Assembly: GCF_011634775.1 (NCBI RefSeq)
Contig: NZ_JAALXT010000004.1
Span: 310,001 to 374,000 of the forward strand
Length of the DNA: 64,000 nt
From: Thalassoroseus pseudoceratinae
GTDB taxonomy: Bacteria > Planctomycetota > Planctomycetia > Planctomycetales > Planctomycetaceae
Direction: 5' to 3'
Made by a program: the position numbers and the translations under genes. Shown here piece after piece: positions 17,187-25,738 of the stretch. Under the pieces are notes generated by a model. That model saw nothing but the letters and a program-made list of their open reading frames with translations, was not told the origin of the DNA and ran no database searches. Positions within the stretch are counted from its first letter, which is position 1; each line of letters starts with the position of its first letter.

Positions 17187-18884
17187 CTATCGACCAAGAA
17201 CAAGAAGCTCGTCGACGAGTGTCTGTACTGAACCGATCACACGAGCGTTCCCACGATAGTTTGTGGAAGCCACAATGAGATCAACAAGATTTCGACCGAC
17301 ATCTGTATTCGATAGTTCAATCGCCCCCGACCGCACGGTGCCGGCCCCGAGGCTTCCCGGTGTCACGATGAATGGGGGACCACTCCCCACACCTTCCATG
17401 TAGTTCGACCCGCCGGCTTCAATCAGGCCTTGCGTGTTCGAAAATCGAGCCAGCGTTACTTGCCCGAGGGTCCGAATCACACCATTGTCAAAAATCCCGT
17501 TGATTACCCCGGTCTCATCAGTCACAAAGCTTGTGAGTGTCCCCGGCGCCGATCCGTCTTGAGACTCCAAACCGAGGATACTGCCCCCGGAAGACAGACC
17601 GGAGACATTCGAAAAGTCCACTTGGATCTGCATGGGGCTAATCGCCGCCGTCGAATTCCGGTCGATTGAGAAGGTTCTCACCCCGTCCCCAACTAATTGT
17701 CCCTCGCCATCGAACGTGATTGTGCCGTCGCCTAGCACAGTGCTCAAATCACTATCATCATCGCTCTCGAAGAAATAGCGAAAAGTCGTCGAGCTAGGAG
17801 TACTAGACTCAAGATACGAAGACATCCGCACTGTGAGCGGTTCCCCGAGGGAGTCAAACACCACGAAGTCGGTGACTGCACTTTCACCAACGGCTGTTTC
17901 CGACTTTTGAAAGGCCAAGCTCGTTGGCTCAATCAACGCCCCGTTTGTTACGGTCAGGTCCGAAGTAGCAACGTTGATGTCATTGGCTGTTCCTCGATTG
18001 CCCAAGATCTGAAGTTCACCAGCGCCCGTAATTGTCACGCCCGGATTAGTCCCGGTATTCCCGTCCGCCGGAACCGTCCCGCCGCTGTGGATACCAAGTG
18101 CTCCCTGAATCAGATCCATAAGGTCTTGAACGGTCGAGGTGGCTTCAATTGTCATTGACTGTGGTGTCTGTGTCCGACCGCCTTTCCGCCCGCCGAACGA
18201 GACAGTTTCCCCAACCGGAAACAGTGCGTTGGCTCCTGAATCCACAAGGTCGACTAATAGGGAACCGGCGTTCGCGGCGCCACCGCTCGAAGAATCCGTC
18301 ATTGCATCACTTGTCACAAGTGCCCCGTTCGCGCCGACGTCTCCCCCAGGGTACAAAGCACCATTTAACTCGACATTACTAGTGCGTTCAGCAACATTCA
18401 ACTCACCTAGAGGGATCTGAATATCAGTAAGCTGAGTGGTCACAAGATTGAAGTCTTCGTCGATTCCGTAGCCTTGGACATGTAGTCCATCGGCATTGAC
18501 CAAGGTACTTGCACTATTCAGCGTGAAGTTACCGTTTCGGCTATAGACGTTTCCAGAAGGCCCATCAAGAATGAAAAGCCCGTCGCCTTCAACCGCCAAA
18601 TCCGAAGGACTAGTACTGTTTGTAATCGATCCTTGGCTGAAGTCTTTCACAATGGCCGAAACATTAGCCCCCAAACCGATCTGCCTAGGGTTGGTCCCGC
18701 CATCGCTGGCTGTGGGACGGGAACCGACAGAAAGCGTTCGCGAGAGCTGAGTCGCGAACTGCACATTCGAGGCTTTGAAGCCTGTTGTGTTCGCATTAGC
18801 GATATTGTTGCCCAGGACATCGATTGTGGTTTCATTCAACGCCAAACCATTGAGTGACGTATTCAATGCCGATGTGAGACCCAT
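17187..18884 (-). CDS. flgE: Flagellar hook protein FlgE
   Basis: 565 residues. The N terminus (LNTSLNGLALNETTIDVLGNNIANANTTGFKAS) and C terminus (NTDVGRNLVDLIVASTNYRGNARVI) are the paired rod/hook/filament coiled-coil ends. In between are FlgE-type beta domains, with AVEGDGLFIL and GNFTLN near residue 90 and the FlgE-like stretch LTVRMSSYL. It polymerises into the hook. It follows flgD by 141 bp. Its length is in the upper range for FlgE. Confidence 0.94.
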   Translation of the reverse strand: MGLTSALNTSLNGLALNETTIDVLGNNIANANTTGFKASNVQFATQLSRTLSVGSRPTASDGGTNPRQIGLGANVSAIVKDFSQGSITNSTSPSDLAVEGDGLFILDGPSGNVYSRNGNFTLNSASTLVNADGLHVQGYGIDEDFNLVTTQLTDIQIPLGELNVAERTSNVELNGALYPGGDVGANGALVTSDAMTDSSSGGAANAGSLLVDLVDSGANALFPVGETVSFGGRKGGRTQTPQSMTIEATSTVQDLMDLIQGALGIHSGGTVPADGNTGTNPGVTITGAGELQILGNRGTANDINVATSDLTVTNGALIEPTSLAFQKSETAVGESAVTDFVVFDSLGEPLTVRMSSYLESSTPSSTTFRYFFESDDDSDLSTVLGDGTITFDGEGQLVGDGVRTFSIDRNSTAAISPMQIQVDFSNVSGLSSGGSILGLESQDGSAPGTLTSFVTDETGVINGIFDNGVIRTLGQVTLARFSNTQGLIEAGGSNYMEGVGSGPPFIVTPGSLGAGTVRSGAIELSNTDVGRNLVDLIVASTNYRGNARVIGSVQTLVDELLVLGR

Positions 18885-19025
18885 GTAATCCTCGCTATAC
18901 TCAACCTACGATTCCAGCGAACAAAGCCGGCATCTTCTATAGTTATCGGCGAATTTGCATTGTTGAACGACCAGAATCTGAATCGCATTGTCAAACTGGA
19001 CGCCCAAGCGGCATTGCCGAGCGGT

Positions 19026-19448
19026 CTACGATTCGTGAATCGTATGGACTCCAGAAACCGGGACACTGTCTTCACCGACGCCGATGAAGGCTTGGCCCTC
19101 CGCCACAAACGCTCGACTCACCACACCAGACACCTCTCGCGAACCGGCGGCTGTTTGCACAGATGCTGTGATCGTTTTTCCGATAAACGAGGCCGCCGCG
19201 GTTAGCTGTTGATTATTGGTAATCGAATTCAGTGTCTCGCCAAGTTCGATATTCGATTGCAGTGACCGCATCTGCGAAATCTGATTTAGTAGCTCGTCGT
19301 TGCCAGTGGGTTCGAGTGGGTCTTGATTCTGGAGTTGCGTGATCATCATCTCCAGGAAGGCTTCTGATGTTAGCCCGTTCAAACCTTGCACGCTTTCCGT
19401 GCTACTTGCCGATGTGCTTCCGGTGGAGCCGGTTGAGGTCACATTCAT
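19026..19448 (-). CDS. flgD: Flagellar hook capping protein FlgD, short form
   Basis: 140 residues, compared with about 220-230 in enteric FlgD. The conserved N-terminal part is present (LTSEAFLEMMITQLQNQDPLEP, NQISQMRSLQSN), followed by a short beta segment (ASFIGKTITASVQTAAGSREVSGVV). The C-terminal FlgD Ig-like and tudor-like modules are missing or reduced to this remnant. FlgD caps the growing hook to let FlgE polymerise. The gene lies between fliK and flgE. Confidence 0.88.
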   Translation of the reverse strand: MNVTSTGSTGSTSASSTESVQGLNGLTSEAFLEMMITQLQNQDPLEPTGNDELLNQISQMRSLQSNIELGETLNSITNNQQLTAAASFIGKTITASVQTAAGSREVSGVVSRAFVAEGQAFIGVGEDSVPVSGVHTIHES

Positions 19449-19498
19449 GGAGGAATCTCACTCAGAATACAGATTGGACTTGATTGCGACGATTCGCT

Positions 19499-21277
19499 TT
19501 AAACTTCAATATCGATACCGACGAGCGAATGAGTTCGATCGGGGCTGAGAGCGGGCTCTGAAGTGGGTTTCTCGTCGGGCGTTTCTATTCCATCAGACAA
19601 GTTTCTCACAGAAGCCGCCGCACGCCGTTGGTCTTGATGCTGTCGTTGTTGTTGAGAGGTGGCCTGATCCTGAGCAAAACTCTGCTGCTGGGAATCACTA
19701 TTTGAAGACTCGCTACGTTGAATTTCGACTTGTGTCGAACTACCAGTTTGCTGCGAGAGGGCCTCTTGAAGCTGTGGAAGATGATCTAACAACAGACGTT
19801 GCGCGGCTGAAGATTCGACTTGCATTTTCGCCGAAACCTGCCCGCCTTGCGTATGCACTTCGATACTCAGCACACCAAGTTCCGGCGGGTCGATCCGAAT
19901 CCGCAAGGGGCGACTTGACTGTTGACGCCCAGCGGACTCAACGGCTTCCGCCACCCGATCGACAAGAGTCTGCAATCGTGGTGTCGTGTCTCCATCGGTT
20001 TTGGCTGTTTCACCACTAGGAGACAACGTAGTCCGATTTGTTACCTGAGGAGCGGTCTCACTGGTTGAGGTGGTTGCCTCCACGGGCTTCACATCAGAAC
20101 GGCTTGATTCGGGTTCGTTCGCTTGGGTTTCAGAGATCGTACTCGCGGCTAATTGGACATTGCCGCGTCCCCCGTTTCCAGACTGAGAATCAATCGGCTG
20201 CGAACCGTTAGCCTGGAAGCTGTTCGGTTGCGAAAGATCACTCTGCACGGTGACAGCCTCGGTGGCTCGCCCGTTTTGCGGTTTCGACGAATGTGCCTCC
20301 TCGGCGGAGTCGATCGCTTGTTCCGGTCCCGGTCCCGTGGAATCCTGAGTACCGAGCGTCTCCGAAACCGCTTCGGTGCTGGTGCCAACGGACTCGTTGA
20401 GTTTTCGTCGTGACTTGCTACCACCCAAGTCTGGCTGATCCGATGTCGAAGCTACGGAAACCGACTGCTCGACAACATGAGTTGTTTCAGAAGATTGAAC
20501 AGCATCGCTTTGGATCGTGACGGCATTTTTCTCGGGACCGGTCGCATCGCCTTTAGACTGGGAGGGGGCCTCATCGTTCGTATTTTGTTGTTGGCCTGCG
20601 AATGTCTCACCGGGCTCCGAAACGTGACTATTCGTGATTTCGTTTGTGTCGACAGCCGATGAGTCAGCGGGTTCGAAACTTTCCGTATCAACTCCATCTG
20701 ACTCTTGATTCGCATCGAACAAAGCCGTCAATTCCGCCGACGCAATCTCCTCAATCTCAGTCGGGCTTTCGAGTGCGTCCTCAGTTGTGCCCTCTGGGGG
20801 CGTGGTATGTTGGGTCGTCGTATATTGCGCGACCAACCCGACGGGGGCTTTCAGGACGGATTGGTCCGTCGCTGGAGCAGGGGTTGCATCAGTCTTAATC
20901 GCGAATCGGAGTGGGCGGCCCGTTGGCTCCGCTGATGCAATGTGTGTCGTAACCGACGGGACGAGACTCTGCTCACCATCAGCAGTCCGGTCTGCATCAT
21001 CGGCCGACAATTCAAGTTCCGAGTCACGACTGGAAGGTTTCTCGTGGCGAGCAGTATCGGCCCGAGGTTGCGGCCGCTGAATTTCGTTGGATTGCTGGTC
21101 GGCTGCCTGCGGCGTAGTGGTGTCTTTGGGTTCGGCTGAGTGTCGTTGCTGGAACTTCTCCGCGAACACTGAAGGCTTGGAATCTTGAGACGAATCCCGA
21201 TTCGCCGGTCCGGAAAACAATCCCAGAGGGTTTGTCCCCCGAGTCGTCTGCTTCAACAACCCAACTTCACTCGACAT
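19499..21277 (-). CDS. fliK: Flagellar hook-length control protein FliK
   Basis: 592 residues. The first 430 are a low-complexity Ser/Thr/Gln/Glu-rich ruler region with no clear domain. The last 150 hold the FliK C-terminal domain (LRIRIDPPELGVLSIEVHTQGGQVSAKMQVES, AQRLLLDHLPQLQEAL), then a Gln-rich tail. FliK is secreted to measure the hook and triggers the FlhB switch. It follows the MotE-like gene by 47 bp and precedes flgD by 50 bp, the usual place. Confidence 0.9.
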   Translation of the reverse strand: MSSEVGLLKQTTRGTNPLGLFSGPANRDSSQDSKPSVFAEKFQQRHSAEPKDTTTPQAADQQSNEIQRPQPRADTARHEKPSSRDSELELSADDADRTADGEQSLVPSVTTHIASAEPTGRPLRFAIKTDATPAPATDQSVLKAPVGLVAQYTTTQHTTPPEGTTEDALESPTEIEEIASAELTALFDANQESDGVDTESFEPADSSAVDTNEITNSHVSEPGETFAGQQQNTNDEAPSQSKGDATGPEKNAVTIQSDAVQSSETTHVVEQSVSVASTSDQPDLGGSKSRRKLNESVGTSTEAVSETLGTQDSTGPGPEQAIDSAEEAHSSKPQNGRATEAVTVQSDLSQPNSFQANGSQPIDSQSGNGGRGNVQLAASTISETQANEPESSRSDVKPVEATTSTSETAPQVTNRTTLSPSGETAKTDGDTTPRLQTLVDRVAEAVESAGRQQSSRPLRIRIDPPELGVLSIEVHTQGGQVSAKMQVESSAAQRLLLDHLPQLQEALSQQTGSSTQVEIQRSESSNSDSQQQSFAQDQATSQQQRQHQDQRRAAASVRNLSDGIETPDEKPTSEPALSPDRTHSLVGIDIEV

Positions 21278-21324
21278 CCGGTCGACTCCTGATACCGCAC
21301 CGGATGCCCGAACGCCCAGACCTT

Positions 21325-21987
21325 TTACCGAAGTGGTTGCTTTGGTGTTGCAGCGGTCTGTTCAGCAGTTCGAGTGGCGGAGATTTCCGGTTCGCCACGG
21401 CTCAATGCGTCAAATATTTGCGCACTCCGCTGCCTCTGTTCGTCGTCACCCTGACTCATTTCCTTGAGGATCTTTCCCAAAGTCTTCGCCGGAAGCTCCT
21501 TGAGCAGGACCAAATTTCGATCCAGATCCAATGCCATCAAATAAGGAACGGCATCTCCAGCCGACAGAGAACTCAGGACCGATCGAGCCTGCTCGCTCGC
21601 TTCCGACTGGATTTCCTCACGAATTCGTTTGAGCTCCGCTTGGAAGGTTTCATGTTGAGTTTGAAACTCTAGGCGATTTTCCAGGATTCGTTGACGTTCA
21701 CGGACGATCATCTCCGCTTGCTGTGTGAGTTCGCGCGCTCGCGTTTCGAGGTCGAACGCCCTGAGAACCCGCTGCTGCATAATCAAATTTGTGTCGATGC
21801 CACGATCTTCAGGCACCGCCTCGTCAGCGAGAAGTTCAGACGGTTCTTCGTCCCAAGCCAGACGGACACGTTGCAAACGCTCTGGCGTCAGCTCACCGCT
21901 AAACCACAGCCAGGCGAGCCCACCTGCTTCAGCAAGCACGATAATCAAGCAACACATCCCGAGTATCGAGATCAGCTTGCGAATCAT
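21325..21987 (-). CDS. MotE-like flagellar protein (membrane anchor, coiled coil, MgtE-N-like domain)
   Basis: 220 residues. One N-terminal membrane helix (LISILGMCCLIIVLAEAGGLAWLWF) is followed by a long charged coiled coil at about 70-135 (RELTQQAEMIVRERQRILENRLEFQ). A short helical domain, LSSLSAGDAVPYLMALD then LLKELPAKTLGKILKEM, resembles the MgtE N-terminal domain of MotE. MotE proteins act as stator/motor chaperones in other phyla. Its ATG overlaps the fliJ stop by 4 bp (ATGA). Confidence 0.75.
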   Translation of the reverse strand: MIRKLISILGMCCLIIVLAEAGGLAWLWFSGELTPERLQRVRLAWDEEPSELLADEAVPEDRGIDTNLIMQQRVLRAFDLETRARELTQQAEMIVRERQRILENRLEFQTQHETFQAELKRIREEIQSEASEQARSVLSSLSAGDAVPYLMALDLDRNLVLLKELPAKTLGKILKEMSQGDDEQRQRSAQIFDALSRGEPEISATRTAEQTAATPKQPLR

Positions 21988-22430
21988 GATGTTTCCTCGA
22001 TGGGACGGGTATTGAGCCAGGCTTCATCACGCTGCAACTCGGCCTTTTTCTCTTGATTGAAATAATACTCTTCACTCTGTTTGTCACGAAGTTTCTCGAG
22101 CAACCGGACTTCCTGCTCGGCCGTTGCGAGTTCCGCTTGCCGTTGCTCGACAAGTTTGCCAGCCTCGGTCACTTCCTGCTCGGACTGACGCAGATTCTGC
22201 CCAAGATGAGCCAAATAATGGCGTTGACGGTTCAAACGATTGATATCAATCCGCCCGCTCCCCATCTGCCGGACTTCCTGTTCATGCCGGTGAATGTCAT
22301 CAGCCATTTGGTTCCGACGCGTGTCGAGTTCGCGTTGCGACGCAAGGGCATCCGCGAGATCCTGGCGAACAGCATCGCGTTTACGGATACGAAGATCAAG
22401 CAGCGCTTGCAGACGAAATCTAAAAGCCAT
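21984..22430 (-). CDS. fliJ: Flagellar export protein FliJ
   Basis: 148 residues from ATG 22430 (start MAFRFRLQALLDLRIRKRDAV). An upstream in-frame ATG would add 43 residues unlike FliJ. The whole protein is an antiparallel coiled coil, as expected for the FliJ stalk that inserts into the FliI hexamer and contacts FlhA. It lies directly downstream of fliI (57-bp gap) and overlaps the motE-like gene. Confidence 0.88.
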   Translation of the reverse strand: MAFRFRLQALLDLRIRKRDAVRQDLADALASQRELDTRRNQMADDIHRHEQEVRQMGSGRIDINRLNRQRHYLAHLGQNLRQSEQEVTEAGKLVEQRQAELATAEQEVRLLEKLRDKQSEEYYFNQEKKAELQRDEAWLNTRPIEETS

Positions 22431-22486
22431 GACCAGCCAGATTGTTAAACAAGAGACACATCCCAATAACGGCAAGACAGCATTCA

Positions 22487-23836
22487 CTAGTTTTTCGCAG
22501 TGGAGTCCTTTTTGGCATCCATACGTGGCAAAGATGCCCGCACAGTTTCGAGTTGGCATAACTCCGCGATTGACTGTTTGATTGGTGTTTGCTCAGTCGG
22601 AGACTGGTGGAGAAACTTGCGGATCGCATCATCCATTTGCAACGACTGGTCCACAAGAACATCAGAGCCACGACGATAAGCACCGACTGCAATGAGATCC
22701 TCTGCTTCCTTGCGTGCCGCTAGCATCCCTCGCAGACTATAAGCAGCTTGACGATGTTGCGGTATCACTAAGTCATTCATGGACCGACTAATACTTTGAA
22801 GCACATCAACTGCAGGCCAGTGGGATTGATGCGCTAGCTTACGAGACAACATCACATGGCCATCTAGGATCCCTCGCACAGCATCAGAAACGGGTTCATT
22901 CGTATCATCGCCTTCCACAAGGACTGTATACAGCCCAGTGATACTGCCACGCCCATTCAACCCGCTTCTTTCGAGAAGCCTAGGCAGAATCGAGAACACA
23001 CTCGGCGGATACCCGCGAGTTGCAGGAGGTTCGCCGGCGGCTAAACCAATTTCGCGACCAGCCAAGGCGAAGCGTGTCACACTGTCCATCATGAGCAGCA
23101 CGTTCTTACCGAGATCCCGAAAGTACTCAGCGATTGCAGTCCCTAGGTAAGCGGCTCTCAGACGCAGAAGCGCCGGTTCATCACCGGTCGCGACGATGAC
23201 AACACTACGTGCCAAACCTTCTGGTCCGAGATCGCGTTCTAAAAACTCGCGAACTTCACGACCACGTTCACCGACGAGCGTCACGACATTGACGTCTGCC
23301 GAGCTAAACTTGGCGATCTGCCCCAAGAGTGTGCTCTTCCCAACACCACTGCCTGCAAAAATTCCGAGTCGTTGACCAACTCCGCATGTGAGAAAACCGT
23401 CGATCACCCGCACCCCCGTCTGCAACGGGGTTTGAATTCGCGGCCGCTCCAATGCTGGTGTTGGTGGTGACTGCAAATTGACACATGTGGGGCAGGGCGT
23501 ACGCGGACCGCCATCAATCAACCTTCCGCGTGCGTCGATGACCCGTCCTAATAATGAGGGACCAACACGAACAGTTGGCGACGATTGCCGCAATCGAACT
23601 CGATTCCCTCGCCGAACACCCGCAAGATCGCCATAGGAAAGCAGCAACGCCTCACGATCCCGGAACCCAACAACTTCCGCATCGATAAGCTTTCCATGCC
23701 CACGCTCAATCTGACAAACCGCCCCCAGCGGCGCAGGAAATCCCGCAACCGAAGCCGTCAGCCCAACGACTCGTGATATGTGGCCGGAAAGCCCAAAGGG
23801 TACAGATTGGGCCAACTGCTGATGATAGTCCATCAT
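22487..23836 (-). CDS. fliI: Flagellum-specific ATP synthase FliI
   Basis: 449 residues. The F1-beta-like catalytic core has Walker A GSGVGKSTLLGQ near residue 170, the arm VVTLVGERGREVREF, Walker B NVLLMMDSVTRFA and the signature PPATRGYPPSVFS. Hexameric FliI energises loading of the flagellar type III exporter with FliH and FliJ. Its ATG overlaps the fliH stop by 4 bp (23833-23836), a translational-coupling arrangement. Confidence 0.97.
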   Translation of the reverse strand: MMDYHQQLAQSVPFGLSGHISRVVGLTASVAGFPAPLGAVCQIERGHGKLIDAEVVGFRDREALLLSYGDLAGVRRGNRVRLRQSSPTVRVGPSLLGRVIDARGRLIDGGPRTPCPTCVNLQSPPTPALERPRIQTPLQTGVRVIDGFLTCGVGQRLGIFAGSGVGKSTLLGQIAKFSSADVNVVTLVGERGREVREFLERDLGPEGLARSVVIVATGDEPALLRLRAAYLGTAIAEYFRDLGKNVLLMMDSVTRFALAGREIGLAAGEPPATRGYPPSVFSILPRLLERSGLNGRGSITGLYTVLVEGDDTNEPVSDAVRGILDGHVMLSRKLAHQSHWPAVDVLQSISRSMNDLVIPQHRQAAYSLRGMLAARKEAEDLIAVGAYRRGSDVLVDQSLQMDDAIRKFLHQSPTEQTPIKQSIAELCQLETVRASLPRMDAKKDSTAKN

Positions 23837-24555
23837 AGTTCGTCAGCCTCAGGCAGAAGTTCCTCAATCAAGCGATTGAGTTGCGTTTCGATTCTCGCGT
23901 CCATCTCGCCGTGTTCGGTTCGCACCACACACCCGCCGCGGCTGACAGATTCATCATTCAGAATCTTGGCATCACCCGCAGACTGAAACATTGCACTTAG
24001 GTCGACTTGTTGCTCATCGAGAAACGCCGCATCTTCGGGGTGAAGATAGATGCAAACACTGTTCTCTCCCGACGCCATCTCTAGTAATTCCTGAAGCAAC
24101 TGAATGACATTCTCTGGGTGAGCGGCAACTTCCCGCCGAATGATTCGTTCCGCAATCGCAACGGCAAGATGAATCCCTTTTGACTCCCATTCCGATAGCC
24201 ACTCTAAACGTTGTGCCGCGAGTGTGTCAGCAACTGACTGAATCACAGGGATTGAAGTTCGAGTCTTCGCCTCAACCTGCTTTCGCACCTCGGCATCAAT
24301 CCGCTTCTGAATTTCCTGTTCTGCTTTCGAGATGCCTGCTTGGTAGCCCGCTTCGTATCCTTCGGTATGTGAGGTTTTCTTCAGTGACTCAACTTCGGCT
24401 TGGGCCTCAACAATCATTGCTCGAGTTTGCTGCCGAACTTGCTCAACATACTGCTGACAACGACTCTCAAGATCTTCAAAGTTGTAGGCAACCTCATACT
24501 GTAGAGAATGGGCAGTGCCGGCTTTGAGAACACGTTTTGTTTCGGGATTCCCCAT
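23833..24555 (-). CDS. fliH: Flagellar assembly protein FliH
   Basis: 240 residues. The N-terminal half is a coiled coil (ESRCQQYVEQVRQQTRAMIVEAQAEVESL) with Gly/Ala-spaced repeats (EGYEAGYQAGISKAEQE), typical of FliH. The C-terminal half is a FliH/V-ATPase-E domain (AIAERIIRREVAAHPENVIQLLQELL, SRGGCVVRTEHGEMDARIETQLNRL). FliH regulates FliI and links it to the C ring. Position between fliG and fliI supports the call. Confidence 0.93.
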   Translation of the reverse strand: MGNPETKRVLKAGTAHSLQYEVAYNFEDLESRCQQYVEQVRQQTRAMIVEAQAEVESLKKTSHTEGYEAGYQAGISKAEQEIQKRIDAEVRKQVEAKTRTSIPVIQSVADTLAAQRLEWLSEWESKGIHLAVAIAERIIRREVAAHPENVIQLLQELLEMASGENSVCIYLHPEDAAFLDEQQVDLSAMFQSAGDAKILNDESVSRGGCVVRTEHGEMDARIETQLNRLIEELLPEADEL

Positions 24556-24687
24556 AACAGCAGACTTTTACAAGAACAACTCAAGCCAGAAGAACGACAG
24601 AACACCGTGATCAACAATCAGAAGAGATAATTCGTCCTGAGCTTCGCGTGATCAAAGCTAAGTAAAACGATCGAATGAGCAGAGCGA

Positions 24688-25686
24688 CTATGAAATGTAC
24701 TGATCCCCTTCTGCCCCCCCAGACACTTCGATTTCCCCTGACTCTTCCAGCCTACGAACGGTATCCACAATTTCCTGCTGATTCGCCTCCACATCGCTCA
24801 CTTTGACAGGGCCGAGGTATTCCATTTCTTCTTTCAATAACTCAGCCGCACGTTGCGAAAGATTCCCCAGCACGCGATCGCGGATCTCTTGTGAAGCCCC
24901 CTTAAGTGCGAATGACCACTGTTTGCTATCAACCTCTTTGAGCAAGACTTGAATCGCTTTGTCATCAAGCTTCAAGAGATCGTCAAACACAAACATGAGT
25001 CGCTTGATCTCATCGACTAATTCGCTGTCATCGTCCTCGAGCGTCTCCAAAATGGCCTTATTGGTCATGCGGTCCGTCACGTTGAGAATCTGAGCGACCA
25101 TCGGTACCCCACCGGCCTTCTCAAGCTGCTGACTGAATGAAGACTGCATCCGTTTTCGTAGTGTCCGCTCCACGTCTTCAACAACTTCAGGGTTTGTTTG
25201 CTCCATGCTCGCCACGCGGCGGATGACCTCGAGCTGTTTACTCGAAGGCAAACCGCTCAAGACTTCAGCCGCGAGTCCCGGTGGCAGGTGAGACATGATC
25301 AACGCAATTGTCTGCGGGTGTTCTTCCTGAATGAACGTAATGAGGTTGTCAGCGCCGACCTTCTGAAGAAAGCCAAATGGCACTGAACTCAACGATTGAC
25401 GAACGTTGTCAAGAATCGCGTCAGCACCGTCTTCCCCGAGCGATTCCCTTAAGAGCTGGTCGGCGAAATCAATCCCGCCACGTTCGATATGGGATCGAAC
25501 TTTCGCACTCGTCGAGAACTCCTCAATGACACGATCTTGCTCTTCCTCGGGCACATCATTCAATCTGGCAATCTCTAGCATCAATTTCTCAACGAGATCC
25601 TTCCGCACCTGCCCTAAGACGGAAGCAGCTAACTGCTTGTCAAGACTGAGAAGCAAAACCGCAGCCTTTCGAACTTCGCTCATCAC
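24688..25686 (-). CDS. fliG: Flagellar motor switch protein FliG
   Basis: 332 residues, normal length. FliG-N, -M and -C modules are visible: KAAVLLLSLDKQLAASVL at the start, EEHPQTIALIMSHLPPGLAAEVLSGLP in the middle (with the EHPQTIA motif) and MFVFDDLLKLDDKAIQVLLKEVDSKQWSFALKGAS with the charged torque helix in the C domain. FliG couples the MS ring (FliF) to the stator. It lies 52 bp after fliF. The 132-bp gap to fliH has no feature I can name. Confidence 0.97.
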   Translation of the reverse strand: MMSEVRKAAVLLLSLDKQLAASVLGQVRKDLVEKLMLEIARLNDVPEEEQDRVIEEFSTSAKVRSHIERGGIDFADQLLRESLGEDGADAILDNVRQSLSSVPFGFLQKVGADNLITFIQEEHPQTIALIMSHLPPGLAAEVLSGLPSSKQLEVIRRVASMEQTNPEVVEDVERTLRKRMQSSFSQQLEKAGGVPMVAQILNVTDRMTNKAILETLEDDDSELVDEIKRLMFVFDDLLKLDDKAIQVLLKEVDSKQWSFALKGASQEIRDRVLGNLSQRAAELLKEEMEYLGPVKVSDVEANQQEIVDTVRRLEESGEIEVSGGAEGDQYIS

Positions 25687-25738
25687 CGCATCCTTGTCTC
25701 AGAGCATCGTTACAGCATCCAACAATACGCCGCCAACA

